Assembly: GCA_045589355.1 (NCBI GenBank) | Contig: JAZNOW010000064.1 | Coordinates: 1 to 41,481, forward strand | Origin: RUG563 sp045589355 | GTDB taxonomy: Bacteria > Bacillota > Clostridia > Christensenellales > Aristaeellaceae | Direction of reading: 5' to 3' | DNA: 41,481 bases | Shown here: positions 15,455-23,647 of the stretch, piece by piece | Layout: each line of letters starts with the position of its first letter | Position numbering within the stretch: position 1 is the stretch's first letter | Notes under the pieces: model-generated | What the model saw: only the letters and a program-made list of their open reading frames with translations | The model's database searches: none | What the model was told of the DNA's origin: nothing | Translations under genes and position numbers: made by a program

Positions 15455-16839
15455 TCAAACCATCCTCCGGGCAGGTACTTTTTCTGGTTTTCCAGCATGT
15501 CGTTGAACAATTTCAGCCCATCTTCGGGGGTGACGCGGCCCATCTGGGGGTCGTTCATGAAGGTGGTGAAAGCAAGCTTGCGGTCACAGGTGAGGGCAGC
15601 TTTCAGGGTGTTTTCCTGGTTGAGGATGTGGCGCTCGATCAGGGGCAGGATGTTCTGGGGCACGGGGCCGGCAAAGACGGGGGAGATGCGGTCCAGCCCG
15701 AAGAGGGCATTGGTTTCCACAATGGCGCCGATGGGCAGGTTGGGGATCTGGCCTTGGTTGGGGATGTTCACGTTGGATACCAGATCGCCAAGGCCCAGCA
15801 CCGCCTTGATGAGCAGGTGGCCTTCTTCGCCGCTGCCCTTGAGCTGCACCTGTTCCTTGCCGGAGATCAGGTCATCGCTGCGCTGCAGCCGCCGTTCCAG
15901 GTCCCCTTCCCGCCAGTCCACGGTGGTCAGGTGGAATTTCCAGCTGCGCACGGTTTCGGGGTCCCGGGTGTACCAGGGGGGCATGAATTCTGCCAGGTGC
16001 CGGTCGCCGGCGGCGGCGATGACGCCGTATTTGTTGAACAGGTCAAACTTCACCATCTGGTTGGAGGAGAAAGAGGAGTTCATCCAGTTGTTGTCCTGGC
16101 CTTCGGAGAAGCCGCCGGCGGCGTACTTCTTGGCAAATTCCTTATACAGGGGCATCAGGTCCATCCCCTTGTAGGAGGCGGAGGTGAGCCAGGTGAAATG
16201 GTTGATGCCGGTGACGGTGGTGTACAGATCCTGCCGTTTTACGCCGTCGATGCCGTATTCATGCTTGAGCATCTGGCACAGAAGGTGCTGGGTGCCGAAC
16301 ACTTCGTGGCAGCAGCCGTAGGCCTTGATCTGAGGGAAGGCGTGGTACAGCGTGCGGATGCACAGGGACATGGGGTTGGTGTAGTTCATGACGAAAGCAT
16401 CGGGAGCCCAGTCCCGGATGGCCTGGCCGATTTCCATGAACATGGGGATGGTGCGCATGGCGCGCATGAAGCCGCCGGGGCCCACGGTGTCGCCCACGGG
16501 CTGGTATACGCCCACCCGCTCGGGCAGGTGCACGTCGCTGCGCATTTCCCTGAAGGTGCCGGGCAGGATGGAGATCACCACAAAATCCACGCCGGTAAGG
16601 GCTTCCTGCAGCGTTTCGGGCACGGAATAGGTCCACCGGGAAAGGGCGTCGGGATGGGCGCTGATCTTTTCGCCGATGATTTTGTTGCGTTTTGCGGCTT
16701 CGATATCGATGTCATACAGCCGCACCTCGCCGCACAGGTCCTCGTCCCGGGCCAGGTCGGTCATAAAGCCCCAGGCCCAGCCACGGCTGCCGCCGCCGAT
16801 ATAGGCGATCTTCAGGTTTTTCGCATCATACTTGTTCAT
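15451..16839 (-). CDS. GH4 glycosidase, probably alpha-galacturonidase
   Basis: A 462-aa NAD- and metal-dependent glycosidase of family GH4. Motifs: IGGGS (14-18), GDTVGPGG (116-123), NYTNPM (152-157), C177-H178 in CCHEVFGTQ, and GINHFTW (H214). The CHEV form is, as far as I recall, the signature of the alpha-galacturonidases (LplD type of Bacillus subtilis and relatives), as opposed to CHSV in alpha-galactosidases. That would fit pectin oligosaccharide breakdown with the neighbouring GH43 and six-hairpin enzymes. Start 16 bp after the upstream gene, with AAAGGAGGAAG before the ATG. No signal peptide: the substrate must be imported, yet no transporter is in view. Confidence 0.85.
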   Translation of the reverse strand: MNKYDAKNLKIAYIGGGSRGWAWGFMTDLARDEDLCGEVRLYDIDIEAAKRNKIIGEKISAHPDALSRWTYSVPETLQEALTGVDFVVISILPGTFREMRSDVHLPERVGVYQPVGDTVGPGGFMRAMRTIPMFMEIGQAIRDWAPDAFVMNYTNPMSLCIRTLYHAFPQIKAYGCCHEVFGTQHLLCQMLKHEYGIDGVKRQDLYTTVTGINHFTWLTSASYKGMDLMPLYKEFAKKYAAGGFSEGQDNNWMNSSFSSNQMVKFDLFNKYGVIAAAGDRHLAEFMPPWYTRDPETVRSWKFHLTTVDWREGDLERRLQRSDDLISGKEQVQLKGSGEEGHLLIKAVLGLGDLVSNVNIPNQGQIPNLPIGAIVETNALFGLDRISPVFAGPVPQNILPLIERHILNQENTLKAALTCDRKLAFTTFMNDPQMGRVTPEDGLKLFNDMLENQKKYLPGGWFE

Positions 16840-16855
16840 TAAAAACTTCCTCCTT

Positions 16856-18247
16856 TTATGTGAAAGAACGTTTGGTTTTCACGTTGCCCCGGGCATCAAA
16901 GGTGTACACAAAGCCGCAGGGCAGGGGGGCGAGGGAAAGGCCGTTCAGGGTGATGCGGACGCACGTTCCGTCGCTTTCCATGCGGTAGTCTTTCTCCCCC
17001 AGCCGCCAGGAAAAGGTGTAAGCGGGGCCTGCCATGGCGGCAAAGCGCATGTCCCCCCGATGGGGGTAGATGCCATAGAGGTGGGTGATGTACCCCAGCA
17101 CCGACAAAATGGTGGGGCCGTAGGCGGACTGGGTGTTTTTCAGGGAGGCTTCCCCGGTGAAGGGGTCATACTGCTGGGTGAAGGCATAGCCGTTTTTTTC
17201 CACCGCTTCAAACAGCCTTTCCCCGAACAGGGGCAGAAGATGCTCCATGCCGTAGTTTTCCAGGGCAAAGATCAGCCGCTGGAAGGTGAGCCCCTCGCTC
17301 TGGCCGGACCAGTTGTTTTCCGGCACGTTGCGAAACAGGGGATCGTTTGCTGCAACGGAGGGAAGGGGCATGGGGGTGAAAAATTCTTCCGGGTTCAGCA
17401 GATGCTTTTCCACAAAGGCCCGGGCCATTTCATCCGGGAAGCTTTCCCAGTACATGCAGCGCAGGTTGTTGTGGCAGAGCACCGTTTGCTTTCTGCCCCC
17501 GGGCCAGCGGTCAAAGCAGGCGCTTTTTTCTTTGTCCCACAAGTTTTCGATGAGGGCCTTCTGCACGCCCTGTGCCTTTTGCCGCCAGGCATCTTCCTTT
17601 CCGTTTTGCAAAAGGCCGGCAATGCGGCAAAGGGTATGGCGGCAGGAGAAGGAAAAGCTCATCATATCCATGGAGGCCATGGGCACATAGGCGTTTCCTT
17701 CCGGCGGCGTGTCCTCCTCCCACCAGCAGGGGGCGTCGCCGTAGCGCAGGGCGTTGTCTTCCCCGGTGTCGTACACGCAATAGCTTTCCAGCACCCCGTC
17801 CCGGTCGGAATCTCTTGTGCGCCACAGCCATGCGTCAAATTTCTCCAGGCATCTTTCCAGCCGCAGCAGAAATTCCTTTTCTTCCCCCATCAGGTAATAC
17901 AGGTTCATGGCATGGAGGGGAAAGCAGAACCCCTGGAGCTTGTTGAACTGGGGGGTGATTTTGCCGTCGATGAGGGCAATGGAGCCGGGCAGGCGGCCGT
18001 CTTCCCTTTGATGCTCCATGAACAGGGAAACATTGTTGTATGCCGCCTGAGGGTCATGGGGGAAATACATTTCGCCGCCCATGGGCTGGGTTTCCAACCA
18101 TATTTTTTCGTAGCCGCCCCCTTCCACCAGCACCTTCCTGTTTTCAAAATAACGAAGGTTTTTCCGGGAAAGGGCAAGGGCCTTGTCCCACAGGGCCTGG
18201 AGGGGGGGATGGGCGGTGTGAAAATGCTGGTGTGTTTGCTTTTCCAC
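16856..18247 (-). CDS. Six-hairpin (alpha/alpha)6 glycosidase, GH63/MGH-like
   Basis: A 463-aa cytoplasmic glycosidase with the (alpha/alpha)6 barrel pattern of GH37/GH63-type enzymes. Recognisable blocks are WLETQPMGGEMYFPHD, QREDGRLPGSI, the acidic WLWRTRDSDRDGVLES and NVPENNWSGQSEGLTF near the end. I cannot fix subfamily or sugar; mannosylglycerate-hydrolase-like or plant-glycan enzymes are possible. The frame is open to 18328, but that part contains the operon promoter. A GTG at 18247, nine bases after AAAGGGG, is the supported start. First gene of the operon with GH4 and the HD protein, divergent from the GH43 gene. Confidence 0.75.
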   Translation of the reverse strand: MEKQTHQHFHTAHPPLQALWDKALALSRKNLRYFENRKVLVEGGGYEKIWLETQPMGGEMYFPHDPQAAYNNVSLFMEHQREDGRLPGSIALIDGKITPQFNKLQGFCFPLHAMNLYYLMGEEKEFLLRLERCLEKFDAWLWRTRDSDRDGVLESYCVYDTGEDNALRYGDAPCWWEEDTPPEGNAYVPMASMDMMSFSFSCRHTLCRIAGLLQNGKEDAWRQKAQGVQKALIENLWDKEKSACFDRWPGGRKQTVLCHNNLRCMYWESFPDEMARAFVEKHLLNPEEFFTPMPLPSVAANDPLFRNVPENNWSGQSEGLTFQRLIFALENYGMEHLLPLFGERLFEAVEKNGYAFTQQYDPFTGEASLKNTQSAYGPTILSVLGYITHLYGIYPHRGDMRFAAMAGPAYTFSWRLGEKDYRMESDGTCVRITLNGLSLAPLPCGFVYTFDARGNVKTKRSFT

Positions 18248-18276
18248 GGTGATATGCCCCTTTCTTTTCTGTCCTG

Positions 18277-18285
18277 ATTGTATCA
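18277..18285 (-). promoter_or_regulatory. Promoter of the glycosidase operon
   Basis: Minus-strand TGATACAAT is an extended -10 (TACAAT at 18282-18277), about 30 bases before the GTG start. A weak TTCCCT lies 17 bp upstream. It is back to back with the GH43 promoter at 18339-18347, so the 132-bp gap between the two start codons is the shared control region. Confidence 0.55.
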
Positions 18286-18338
18286 CTTTTTGTCCGCCAA
18301 GGGAAGGGGAGAATGCCCTTTTCACCACGGCTTTTCTA

Positions 18339-18347
18339 TGATAAAAT
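18339..18347 (+). promoter_or_regulatory. Promoter of the GH43 gene
   Basis: TGATAAAAT, an extended -10 (TAAAAT at 18342-18347), 32 bases before the GTG start. No clear -35, which leaves room for a regulator in the divergent region. Confidence 0.5.
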
Positions 18348-18379
18348 CATACTATGGAAAAAAGATGGGAGGATGGGCC

Positions 18380-19252
18380 GTGAAAAGCAGTGCCATCAAC
18401 ATCCGGGATCCTTTTGTGCTGGTGCACGAAGGCCGGTATTATCTCTACGGCACCCGGGGGGAAACCTGCTGGGGGGAAGCGGACGGCTTTGACGTGTATG
18501 TGAGCCGGGATATGGAAAACTGGGACGGGCCTTATGAATGCTTCCACAACGACGGCACCTTCTTCGCCACAAAAAATTACTGGGCGCCGGAAGTGTATTT
18601 TGTCAATGGCGCCTTTTATATGCTGGCCAGCTTCAAGGGGGATGACCGGCGCCGGGGCACCGCCATCCTCAAAAGCGAAAGCCCCACGGGGCCCTTCCGC
18701 CTGCACTCCGACGGGTGTGTGACCCCGGCCGGATGGGAATGCCTGGACGGCACGCTGTACAGGAGCCCGGAGGGAAAATGCCACATGGTGTTCTGCCACG
18801 AATGGGTGCAGGCAGGGGATGGGGAAATGTGCGCCCTGGCCCTGAATGAGGACCTTTCTGCGCCGGTGGGGGAGGCACGGGTGCTTTTCCGGGCGTCGCA
18901 AGCCAAATGGGTCCGGCCTGTGCATCACTCCAGCGGCATCACCGGCTATGTGACGGACGGGCCGTTTCTGTGGCGCACCGGGGACGGCACGCTGCTGATG
19001 CTGTGGGCCGGCTTTTCCCAAGGGGGATACACCCAGGGGGTGGCCGTCAGCGAAAACGGCGGCATAGACGGCCCCTTTGTGCAGGCAGAGCCTTTGTTTG
19101 AAAAGGACGGCGGCCACGGCATGGTGTTCCGGGATCTGCAGGGAAAATTGTGGCTGGCCCTCCACAGCCCCAACACCCATTTGATGGAGCGGCCCTGTTT
19201 CTTCCCGCTGGAAGAAAGGGCGGGCCGGCTGTACCGGCTGCAGGAAATGTAA
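18380..19252 (+). CDS. GH43 family glycosidase
   Basis: A 290-aa five-bladed beta-propeller glycosidase, cytoplasmic (no signal peptide). The opening INIRDPFVLVHEGRYYLYGT supplies the catalytic base D10, CLDGTLYRSPEGK the second acidic residue, and VTDGPFLWRT sits where the general acid (EGP in many members) is expected; here it is aspartate, a form I believe is common in one GH43 group. The end GGHGMVFRDLQGKLWLALH is also typical. Substrates of the family are arabino- and xylo-oligosaccharides. The frame is open from 18278, but GTG 18380 has GGGAGG seven bases upstream and lies after the promoter. Divergent partner of the GH63-like/GH4 operon. Confidence 0.85.
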   Translation: MKSSAINIRDPFVLVHEGRYYLYGTRGETCWGEADGFDVYVSRDMENWDGPYECFHNDGTFFATKNYWAPEVYFVNGAFYMLASFKGDDRRRGTAILKSESPTGPFRLHSDGCVTPAGWECLDGTLYRSPEGKCHMVFCHEWVQAGDGEMCALALNEDLSAPVGEARVLFRASQAKWVRPVHHSSGITGYVTDGPFLWRTGDGTLLMLWAGFSQGGYTQGVAVSENGGIDGPFVQAEPLFEKDGGHGMVFRDLQGKLWLALHSPNTHLMERPCFFPLEERAGRLYRLQEM

Positions 19253-19287
19253 AAAAACAAAAAAGGCGAGCCATATGGGAAAATGTA

Positions 19288-19296
19288 TGCTATAAT
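19288..19296 (+). promoter_or_regulatory. Promoter of the BACON/C39-like gene
   Basis: Extended -10 TGCTATAAT (TATAAT at 19291-19296); the -35 position holds no TTG. Start of transcription near 19303 leaves a leader of about 38 nt. Confidence 0.6.
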
Positions 19297-19340
19297 ACAA
19301 AGTGGTATATTTTGACCGAATGGAAAGGAAGGGATGCAGG

Positions 19341-21404
19341 GTGAAAAAGCTGTTGCTGATGCTGGCTTTTTTGCTGCTCCCTTTTTCTGCTGATGCGCTG
19401 GAGGTGCGCATTTCTCCCGATGCGATCGCCCTGGGGGACGTGGTGCAGGTGCAGGTGGAAGGCGCGGAAGAGGATGTGCTTTTGTGCACCCTGACGAACG
19501 GGAGCAAGGAAGTGTTTGCCGGGGAAAGGGCAGGCTTTGAACAGGGCGTGCTGCATCCCCGGGAGGAAGGGCACTATACCCTCACCGTCACCTGCGGCGG
19601 GGAAGAAGCGGCTGCCAGTTTCACGGTGGCCCGCACCGTGCTTTCTTCCGGCGGGGAAACGGCGCCTGCGGAAAGCGGCCTGTTCCTGGAAGGCAGGGTG
19701 GGCACGGTGTACGCCCAGGGCGGCCTGCGCACCGTGACGGTATTGGCCCCCGGCCCCTGGACGGCGGAAACGGAAGACAATTTCATCACCCTGTACGATA
19801 CCTGCGGCCGCAGCGGCGATGCCCTTACTTTCCTGGTGGCCCCCACCGGGGAGGCGCGCTACGGGGAGATCACCCTTCGCAGCGGCGGGGATGTATGGCC
19901 CCTTGCCATCCGCCAGGTGGCCAAGCTGCCCGACATGGTGGAAGAAGAACTGAGCCTGACGGAAGAAAGCCATACCGTGCTTGTGGAAGGGCAGCCCTTT
20001 GTGATTCGGGAAATGAACGGGGAGGAAATGGATTTTGCCGTGACCGCCTCCGGGGAATGGACGGCGGCAACCGACGACGCCTTCCTTTCTTTCACCCAGA
20101 CCGACGACGGCCTTTCCCTCTATGCCGATGAAAACGATACCCCCTATGCCCGGCAGGGAAGCGTTGTGCTGCTTTGCGGCAATGCCGGGGCTTACATCTA
20201 TATCAACCAGCCGCCTGCCCCTGCCGGGGCGGACGTGCTCTCCGTTTCTATGGAAGCGGAAAATGCCGTGGCCTGGCAGGACAGCGTAAAGGCCCGGGTG
20301 CTTACCTCCTCCGACGCCCAAAGCCTGACCCTTTCCATGGCCGGCCATGAAGAAACCTTCCCGGCCGATGGCTGGGCAAAAGAAACGGAAGAAGGGCTTG
20401 TGTGGCAGGTGGAAGCGCCCCTTCGCCGGCCGGGGAAGCAGATGCTCCTGTTTGCGGCGGAAAGCAAAACGGGCAGCGGGAAAAAGCAGACGGCTTTCTT
20501 GCAGGTAACAGAGGAAGAAGCGGCGTTTGAAACGGAAGAAGCGGTGTTTACCCGGGTGGGCAGCCGCTGCGACCTGGCTTTTGTGACCACGGCCTGTGCG
20601 GATGAAGTGGAACTGACGGACGAAAACGGCCGGCCCATGGCTGCGTTTGCCCGGCAGGACGCCGCCGTTCAATGGGCGGGCACCGGGGCGGAAAGGGAAC
20701 GCTATATCCGCTGGACCCTGCCCCTGAAAGCGGATGCGGCCCCCGCGTTTGTAACGATGGGGGAAAAGCGCATTCCCGTGCGGGTGCGCACCTTGCTCAC
20801 CCCTTCCGATATTGCGCTCCACAGCCAGACGGACGGCTGGTGGCGGGATAAAAAGTATTCCATCAGCAACCTGGAAACCTCGGGCTGCGCGGTGTTCAGC
20901 CTGTCCCATGCGCTGCAGCTGCTGGGCTACACCGGGCCTGAAATTGCCCCGGAAAATCTGGCAAAAACCTATGCCGTGGCCCTGATGAAGGACGGCAGCG
21001 GCACCATGAACTCCTCCCTGGTGGGCCGGGCAGGCAACGATTTCGGCTTCAAAACCCGGTATGAACTGTACGAAAACCCCACCACCATCCGGCAAAAGGC
21101 CGGGGAGGGCGCCGTGTTCACCTTCTCCGTGGTCAACGGCCACATTGCCTGTGTGGCGGGCGTGACGGAGGACGGGGAAAAGTGCCTCATCATCGATTCC
21201 GCCCCCTCTGCTACCTTTGAACGCAAAGGGGAGGAAAAGGTGTATTATGAGGGGGAAGACGGGCTCTTTTATGAAGCTGCCGCCCCCGGAGAAATTCCCG
21301 GCACGGTGTATTGCATGGAAACGGACAGCTACGGCTGTGCGGTGTACTATATGGACATGAAGTATGTGGCCCGGCGGGGTGTCAGGCTGATCCAGCCCCG
21401 GTAA
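19341..21404 (+). CDS. Large secreted protein: two BACON-like domains plus C39-like cysteine peptidase
   Basis: A 687-aa exported protein starting at GTG with GGAAGGG seven bases upstream; residues 1-19 are the signal peptide (LLLMLAFLLLPFSADA). Two beta-sandwich units look like BACON domains, at about 115-196 (APGPWTAETEDNFITL ... IRQVAKL) and 219-293 (TASGEWTAATDDAFLSF ... YINQPP); BACON domains usually bind carbohydrate or mucin. A further beta-rich region follows. The C-terminal 190 residues fit a C39-like papain fold: C516 in TSGCAVFSLSHALQLLG, H601 in VVNGHIACVAG and D619 in LIIDSAP. No metal, anchor or LPxTG motif is seen. It precedes an exopolysaccharide-type gene set by 35 bp and may be its first gene. 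Peptidase activity is inferred. Confidence 0.75.
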   Translation: MKKLLLMLAFLLLPFSADALEVRISPDAIALGDVVQVQVEGAEEDVLLCTLTNGSKEVFAGERAGFEQGVLHPREEGHYTLTVTCGGEEAAASFTVARTVLSSGGETAPAESGLFLEGRVGTVYAQGGLRTVTVLAPGPWTAETEDNFITLYDTCGRSGDALTFLVAPTGEARYGEITLRSGGDVWPLAIRQVAKLPDMVEEELSLTEESHTVLVEGQPFVIREMNGEEMDFAVTASGEWTAATDDAFLSFTQTDDGLSLYADENDTPYARQGSVVLLCGNAGAYIYINQPPAPAGADVLSVSMEAENAVAWQDSVKARVLTSSDAQSLTLSMAGHEETFPADGWAKETEEGLVWQVEAPLRRPGKQMLLFAAESKTGSGKKQTAFLQVTEEEAAFETEEAVFTRVGSRCDLAFVTTACADEVELTDENGRPMAAFARQDAAVQWAGTGAERERYIRWTLPLKADAAPAFVTMGEKRIPVRVRTLLTPSDIALHSQTDGWWRDKKYSISNLETSGCAVFSLSHALQLLGYTGPEIAPENLAKTYAVALMKDGSGTMNSSLVGRAGNDFGFKTRYELYENPTTIRQKAGEGAVFTFSVVNGHIACVAGVTEDGEKCLIIDSAPSATFERKGEEKVYYEGEDGLFYEAAAPGEIPGTVYCMETDSYGCAVYYMDMKYVARRGVRLIQPR

Positions 21405-21439
21405 TAAGGGCGGCTACTGCGTCAGAAGGAGCATGACCG

Positions 21440-22864
21440 ATGATCAAGAGAAACCAGCGTCTGATCAACCAGATCAATATTTTGATGGACGGCTGTCTGG
21501 TGGTGCTGGCCTATGTGCTGGGCTGCTATTTGTGGCTGGATGTGTTCAAGGGCGGCGCCATCAATATGGCGGACTGGGCCAACGGCCATGTGCTGCCGCT
21601 GGCGGTGGTGTATGCCGGGTTTGAGCTGCTGCTGCTGATGCTGTTCGGCTTTTACAACAGCACCCGCCGCCGGAAGCTGAAATGGAAGCTGAAAACGCTT
21701 TTGTTTACCGTAACCCTCTGCCTTCTGATCGGCACCACGCTTTTGTTCCTGTTTGAACTGCAGGAATTTTCCCGCGGCGTATTGTTCCTGTTTTATGTGT
21801 TTACGCTTTTGTTCCTGATGGGCAAATACTGGGTGATGCGCCATCTTCTGCGCTATTTGCGCAAAAAGGGCTACAACATCAAGCATGTCCTGGTGATCGG
21901 CACGGGGCACCTGGCCCGGCAGTATGCGGAAGACATTCTGAAGGAAAAATCCCTGGGCTTCCGGGTGGAAGGCTTTGTGGGAAAGGAACAGGAAGGCATT
22001 TCGCCCTACCTGGGGGATTTTGACCGGCTGGACACCCTGCTTGCCGGCAGCGAAATTGACGAAGCAGTGATCGCCATCGAGCCGGAAGAAAGCAAAAAGA
22101 CGGTGATGCTGATGCATGCCTGCGAAAAGAACGGCACACCCTTTTATGTGGTGCCCTTCTATAACGACGTGATGCCGGCCCGGCCTCAGGTGGAAGTGAT
22201 CGGCCGGACGAACCTGATCCGCATGCGCTCCATCCCGCTGGAAAACTACGGCCTGGCGGCCCTCAAGCGGCTGGTGGATATTCTAGTAAGCGGCCTGGGC
22301 ATGCTGGTGCTCAGCCCCGTTTTGCTGCTGGTGGCCCTTGGGGTGAAGCTGTCCAGCCCCGGCCCCGTCTTCTTCAAGCAGGAACGCATCGGCTATCACA
22401 AAAAGCCGTTCAATATGTACAAGTTCCGCTCCCTGCGGGTGGAAAAGGAAGAAAAGGACGGCTGGAGCAACATCACCACCGACCGCAAAACCCCCTTCGG
22501 CAGCTTTATCCGCAAGTTCAGCCTGGATGAATTTCCCCAGCTGTTCAATGTGTTCAAAGGGGATATGAGCCTGGTGGGCCCCCGGCCCGAGCTGCCCAAG
22601 TTTGTGGAGGAATTCAAGGAAACGGTGCCCCTGTATATGGTGAAGCATCAGGTGCGCCCCGGCATGACGGGCTGGGCCCAGGTGAACGGCTACCGGGGAG
22701 ACACCAGCATCAAAAAGCGGGTGGAGCTGGATATCTGGTATATTGAAAACTGGACGGCGGGGCTGGATATGAAAATTCTGGTGCGCACCTTCCTTGGCGG
22801 AATGGTGAACCGGGAAAAGCTGTACTCCAGACGGGAACAGCAGGACAAGAGCCAGTCCGTGTAA
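21440..22864 (+). CDS. Polyprenyl-phosphate sugar-1-phosphate transferase (initiating glycosyltransferase)
   Basis: A 474-aa membrane enzyme that moves a sugar-1-phosphate from a nucleotide sugar to undecaprenyl phosphate, the first step of surface polysaccharide assembly. The N-terminal half has four membrane spans (about 14-33, 53-73, 83-105, 113-130) and a CoA-binding-like Rossmann region (HVLVIGTGHLARQYAE). A further hydrophobic segment near 275-298 leads into the catalytic domain with VFFKQERIGY, MYKFRSLR, SLDEFPQLFNVFKGDMSLVG, GPRPELP and RPGMTGWAQVNGYRGD. This is the WbaP/WcaJ-type layout (PHPT). RBS AGAAGGAG precedes the ATG. Followed after 9 bp by a glycosyltransferase; no polymerase or flippase is in the window, so the full pathway is encoded elsewhere. 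Confidence 0.9.
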   Translation: MIKRNQRLINQINILMDGCLVVLAYVLGCYLWLDVFKGGAINMADWANGHVLPLAVVYAGFELLLLMLFGFYNSTRRRKLKWKLKTLLFTVTLCLLIGTTLLFLFELQEFSRGVLFLFYVFTLLFLMGKYWVMRHLLRYLRKKGYNIKHVLVIGTGHLARQYAEDILKEKSLGFRVEGFVGKEQEGISPYLGDFDRLDTLLAGSEIDEAVIAIEPEESKKTVMLMHACEKNGTPFYVVPFYNDVMPARPQVEVIGRTNLIRMRSIPLENYGLAALKRLVDILVSGLGMLVLSPVLLLVALGVKLSSPGPVFFKQERIGYHKKPFNMYKFRSLRVEKEEKDGWSNITTDRKTPFGSFIRKFSLDEFPQLFNVFKGDMSLVGPRPELPKFVEEFKETVPLYMVKHQVRPGMTGWAQVNGYRGDTSIKKRVELDIWYIENWTAGLDMKILVRTFLGGMVNREKLYSRREQQDKSQSV

Positions 22865-22873
22865 GGAGAACAT

Positions 22874-23641
22874 ATGCAGATCAAGGTGATGGTGGCATCG
22901 CACAAGCCCTACCGGATGCCGGAAGACAATATGTATCTGCCCCTGTTTGTGGGGGCGGCGGGGAAAGAGAATATCCCCGGTTTTTTCCGGGACGACGAAG
23001 GGGAAAACATCAGTGAAAAGAACCCTTCCTTCTGTGAATTGACCGGCCTTTATTTCCTGTGGAAAAACCATCGGGATGCCGATGTGTACGGCCTGTGCCA
23101 TTACCGGCGGTATTTTGCCAAAGGGTGTTTTCTGCAGAAAAAAGAAAAGCGCCTGCTGACGAAAAAAGATGTGGAAAGGCGGATGGAAAAGGCGGACGCG
23201 GTGCTGCCGAAAAAGCGGCACTATTTCGTGGAGACCCGGCAGCAGCAGTACGTCCACGCCCATCATGCACAGGATCTGCAGGCAACGGAAAAGGTGCTTG
23301 CGGAAAAGTACCCCGCTTATCTGCCGGCGTGGAAAAAGATGCTGCAAAGCCGCAGCGGCCATATTTTCAACATGTTCCTGATGAAAAAGGAAATGTTTGA
23401 GGGGTATTGCGCCTGGCTGTTTGACGTTTTGTTTGACGTGGAAAAGGGGCTGGATATTTCCGGCTACAGCCCGTCGGATCAAAGAGTGTTCGGGTATCTG
23501 GCGGAGCGGCTGATGGACGTGTACCTGGATACAAACCGCATCCGGTACACCCAGTGCCCGGTCGTGAACCTGGAAAGGCAGCACTGGCTGCAAAAAGGGG
23601 TTCGCTTTCTGAAACGGAAATTTGCAAGGAACAAGGAGTAA
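22874..23641 (+). CDS. DUF4422 family glycosyltransferase
   Basis: A 255-aa cytoplasmic protein of the DUF4422 family, a GT-A-like group found in capsule and exopolysaccharide loci. The opening IKVMVASHKPYRMPEDNMYLP and the block YGLCHYRRYF (about 72-81) are diagnostic; later FNMFLMKKEMFEGYCAWLF is also conserved. It should add a sugar to the lipid-linked product of the preceding transferase. Spacing to that gene is 9 bp with AAGGAG before the ATG, and trmB follows after 6 bp, so the three are one transcript. Donor sugar unknown. Confidence 0.82.
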   Translation: MQIKVMVASHKPYRMPEDNMYLPLFVGAAGKENIPGFFRDDEGENISEKNPSFCELTGLYFLWKNHRDADVYGLCHYRRYFAKGCFLQKKEKRLLTKKDVERRMEKADAVLPKKRHYFVETRQQQYVHAHHAQDLQATEKVLAEKYPAYLPAWKKMLQSRSGHIFNMFLMKKEMFEGYCAWLFDVLFDVEKGLDISGYSPSDQRVFGYLAERLMDVYLDTNRIRYTQCPVVNLERQHWLQKGVRFLKRKFARNKE

Positions 23642-23647
23642 CGCACA

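Noticed and set aside
16832..18277. Plus-strand frame of 481 codons opposite the GH63-like gene
   Set aside because: The product is Gly/His/Phe-rich with no recognisable domain, while the minus strand encodes a coherent glycosidase with promoter and ribosome binding site.
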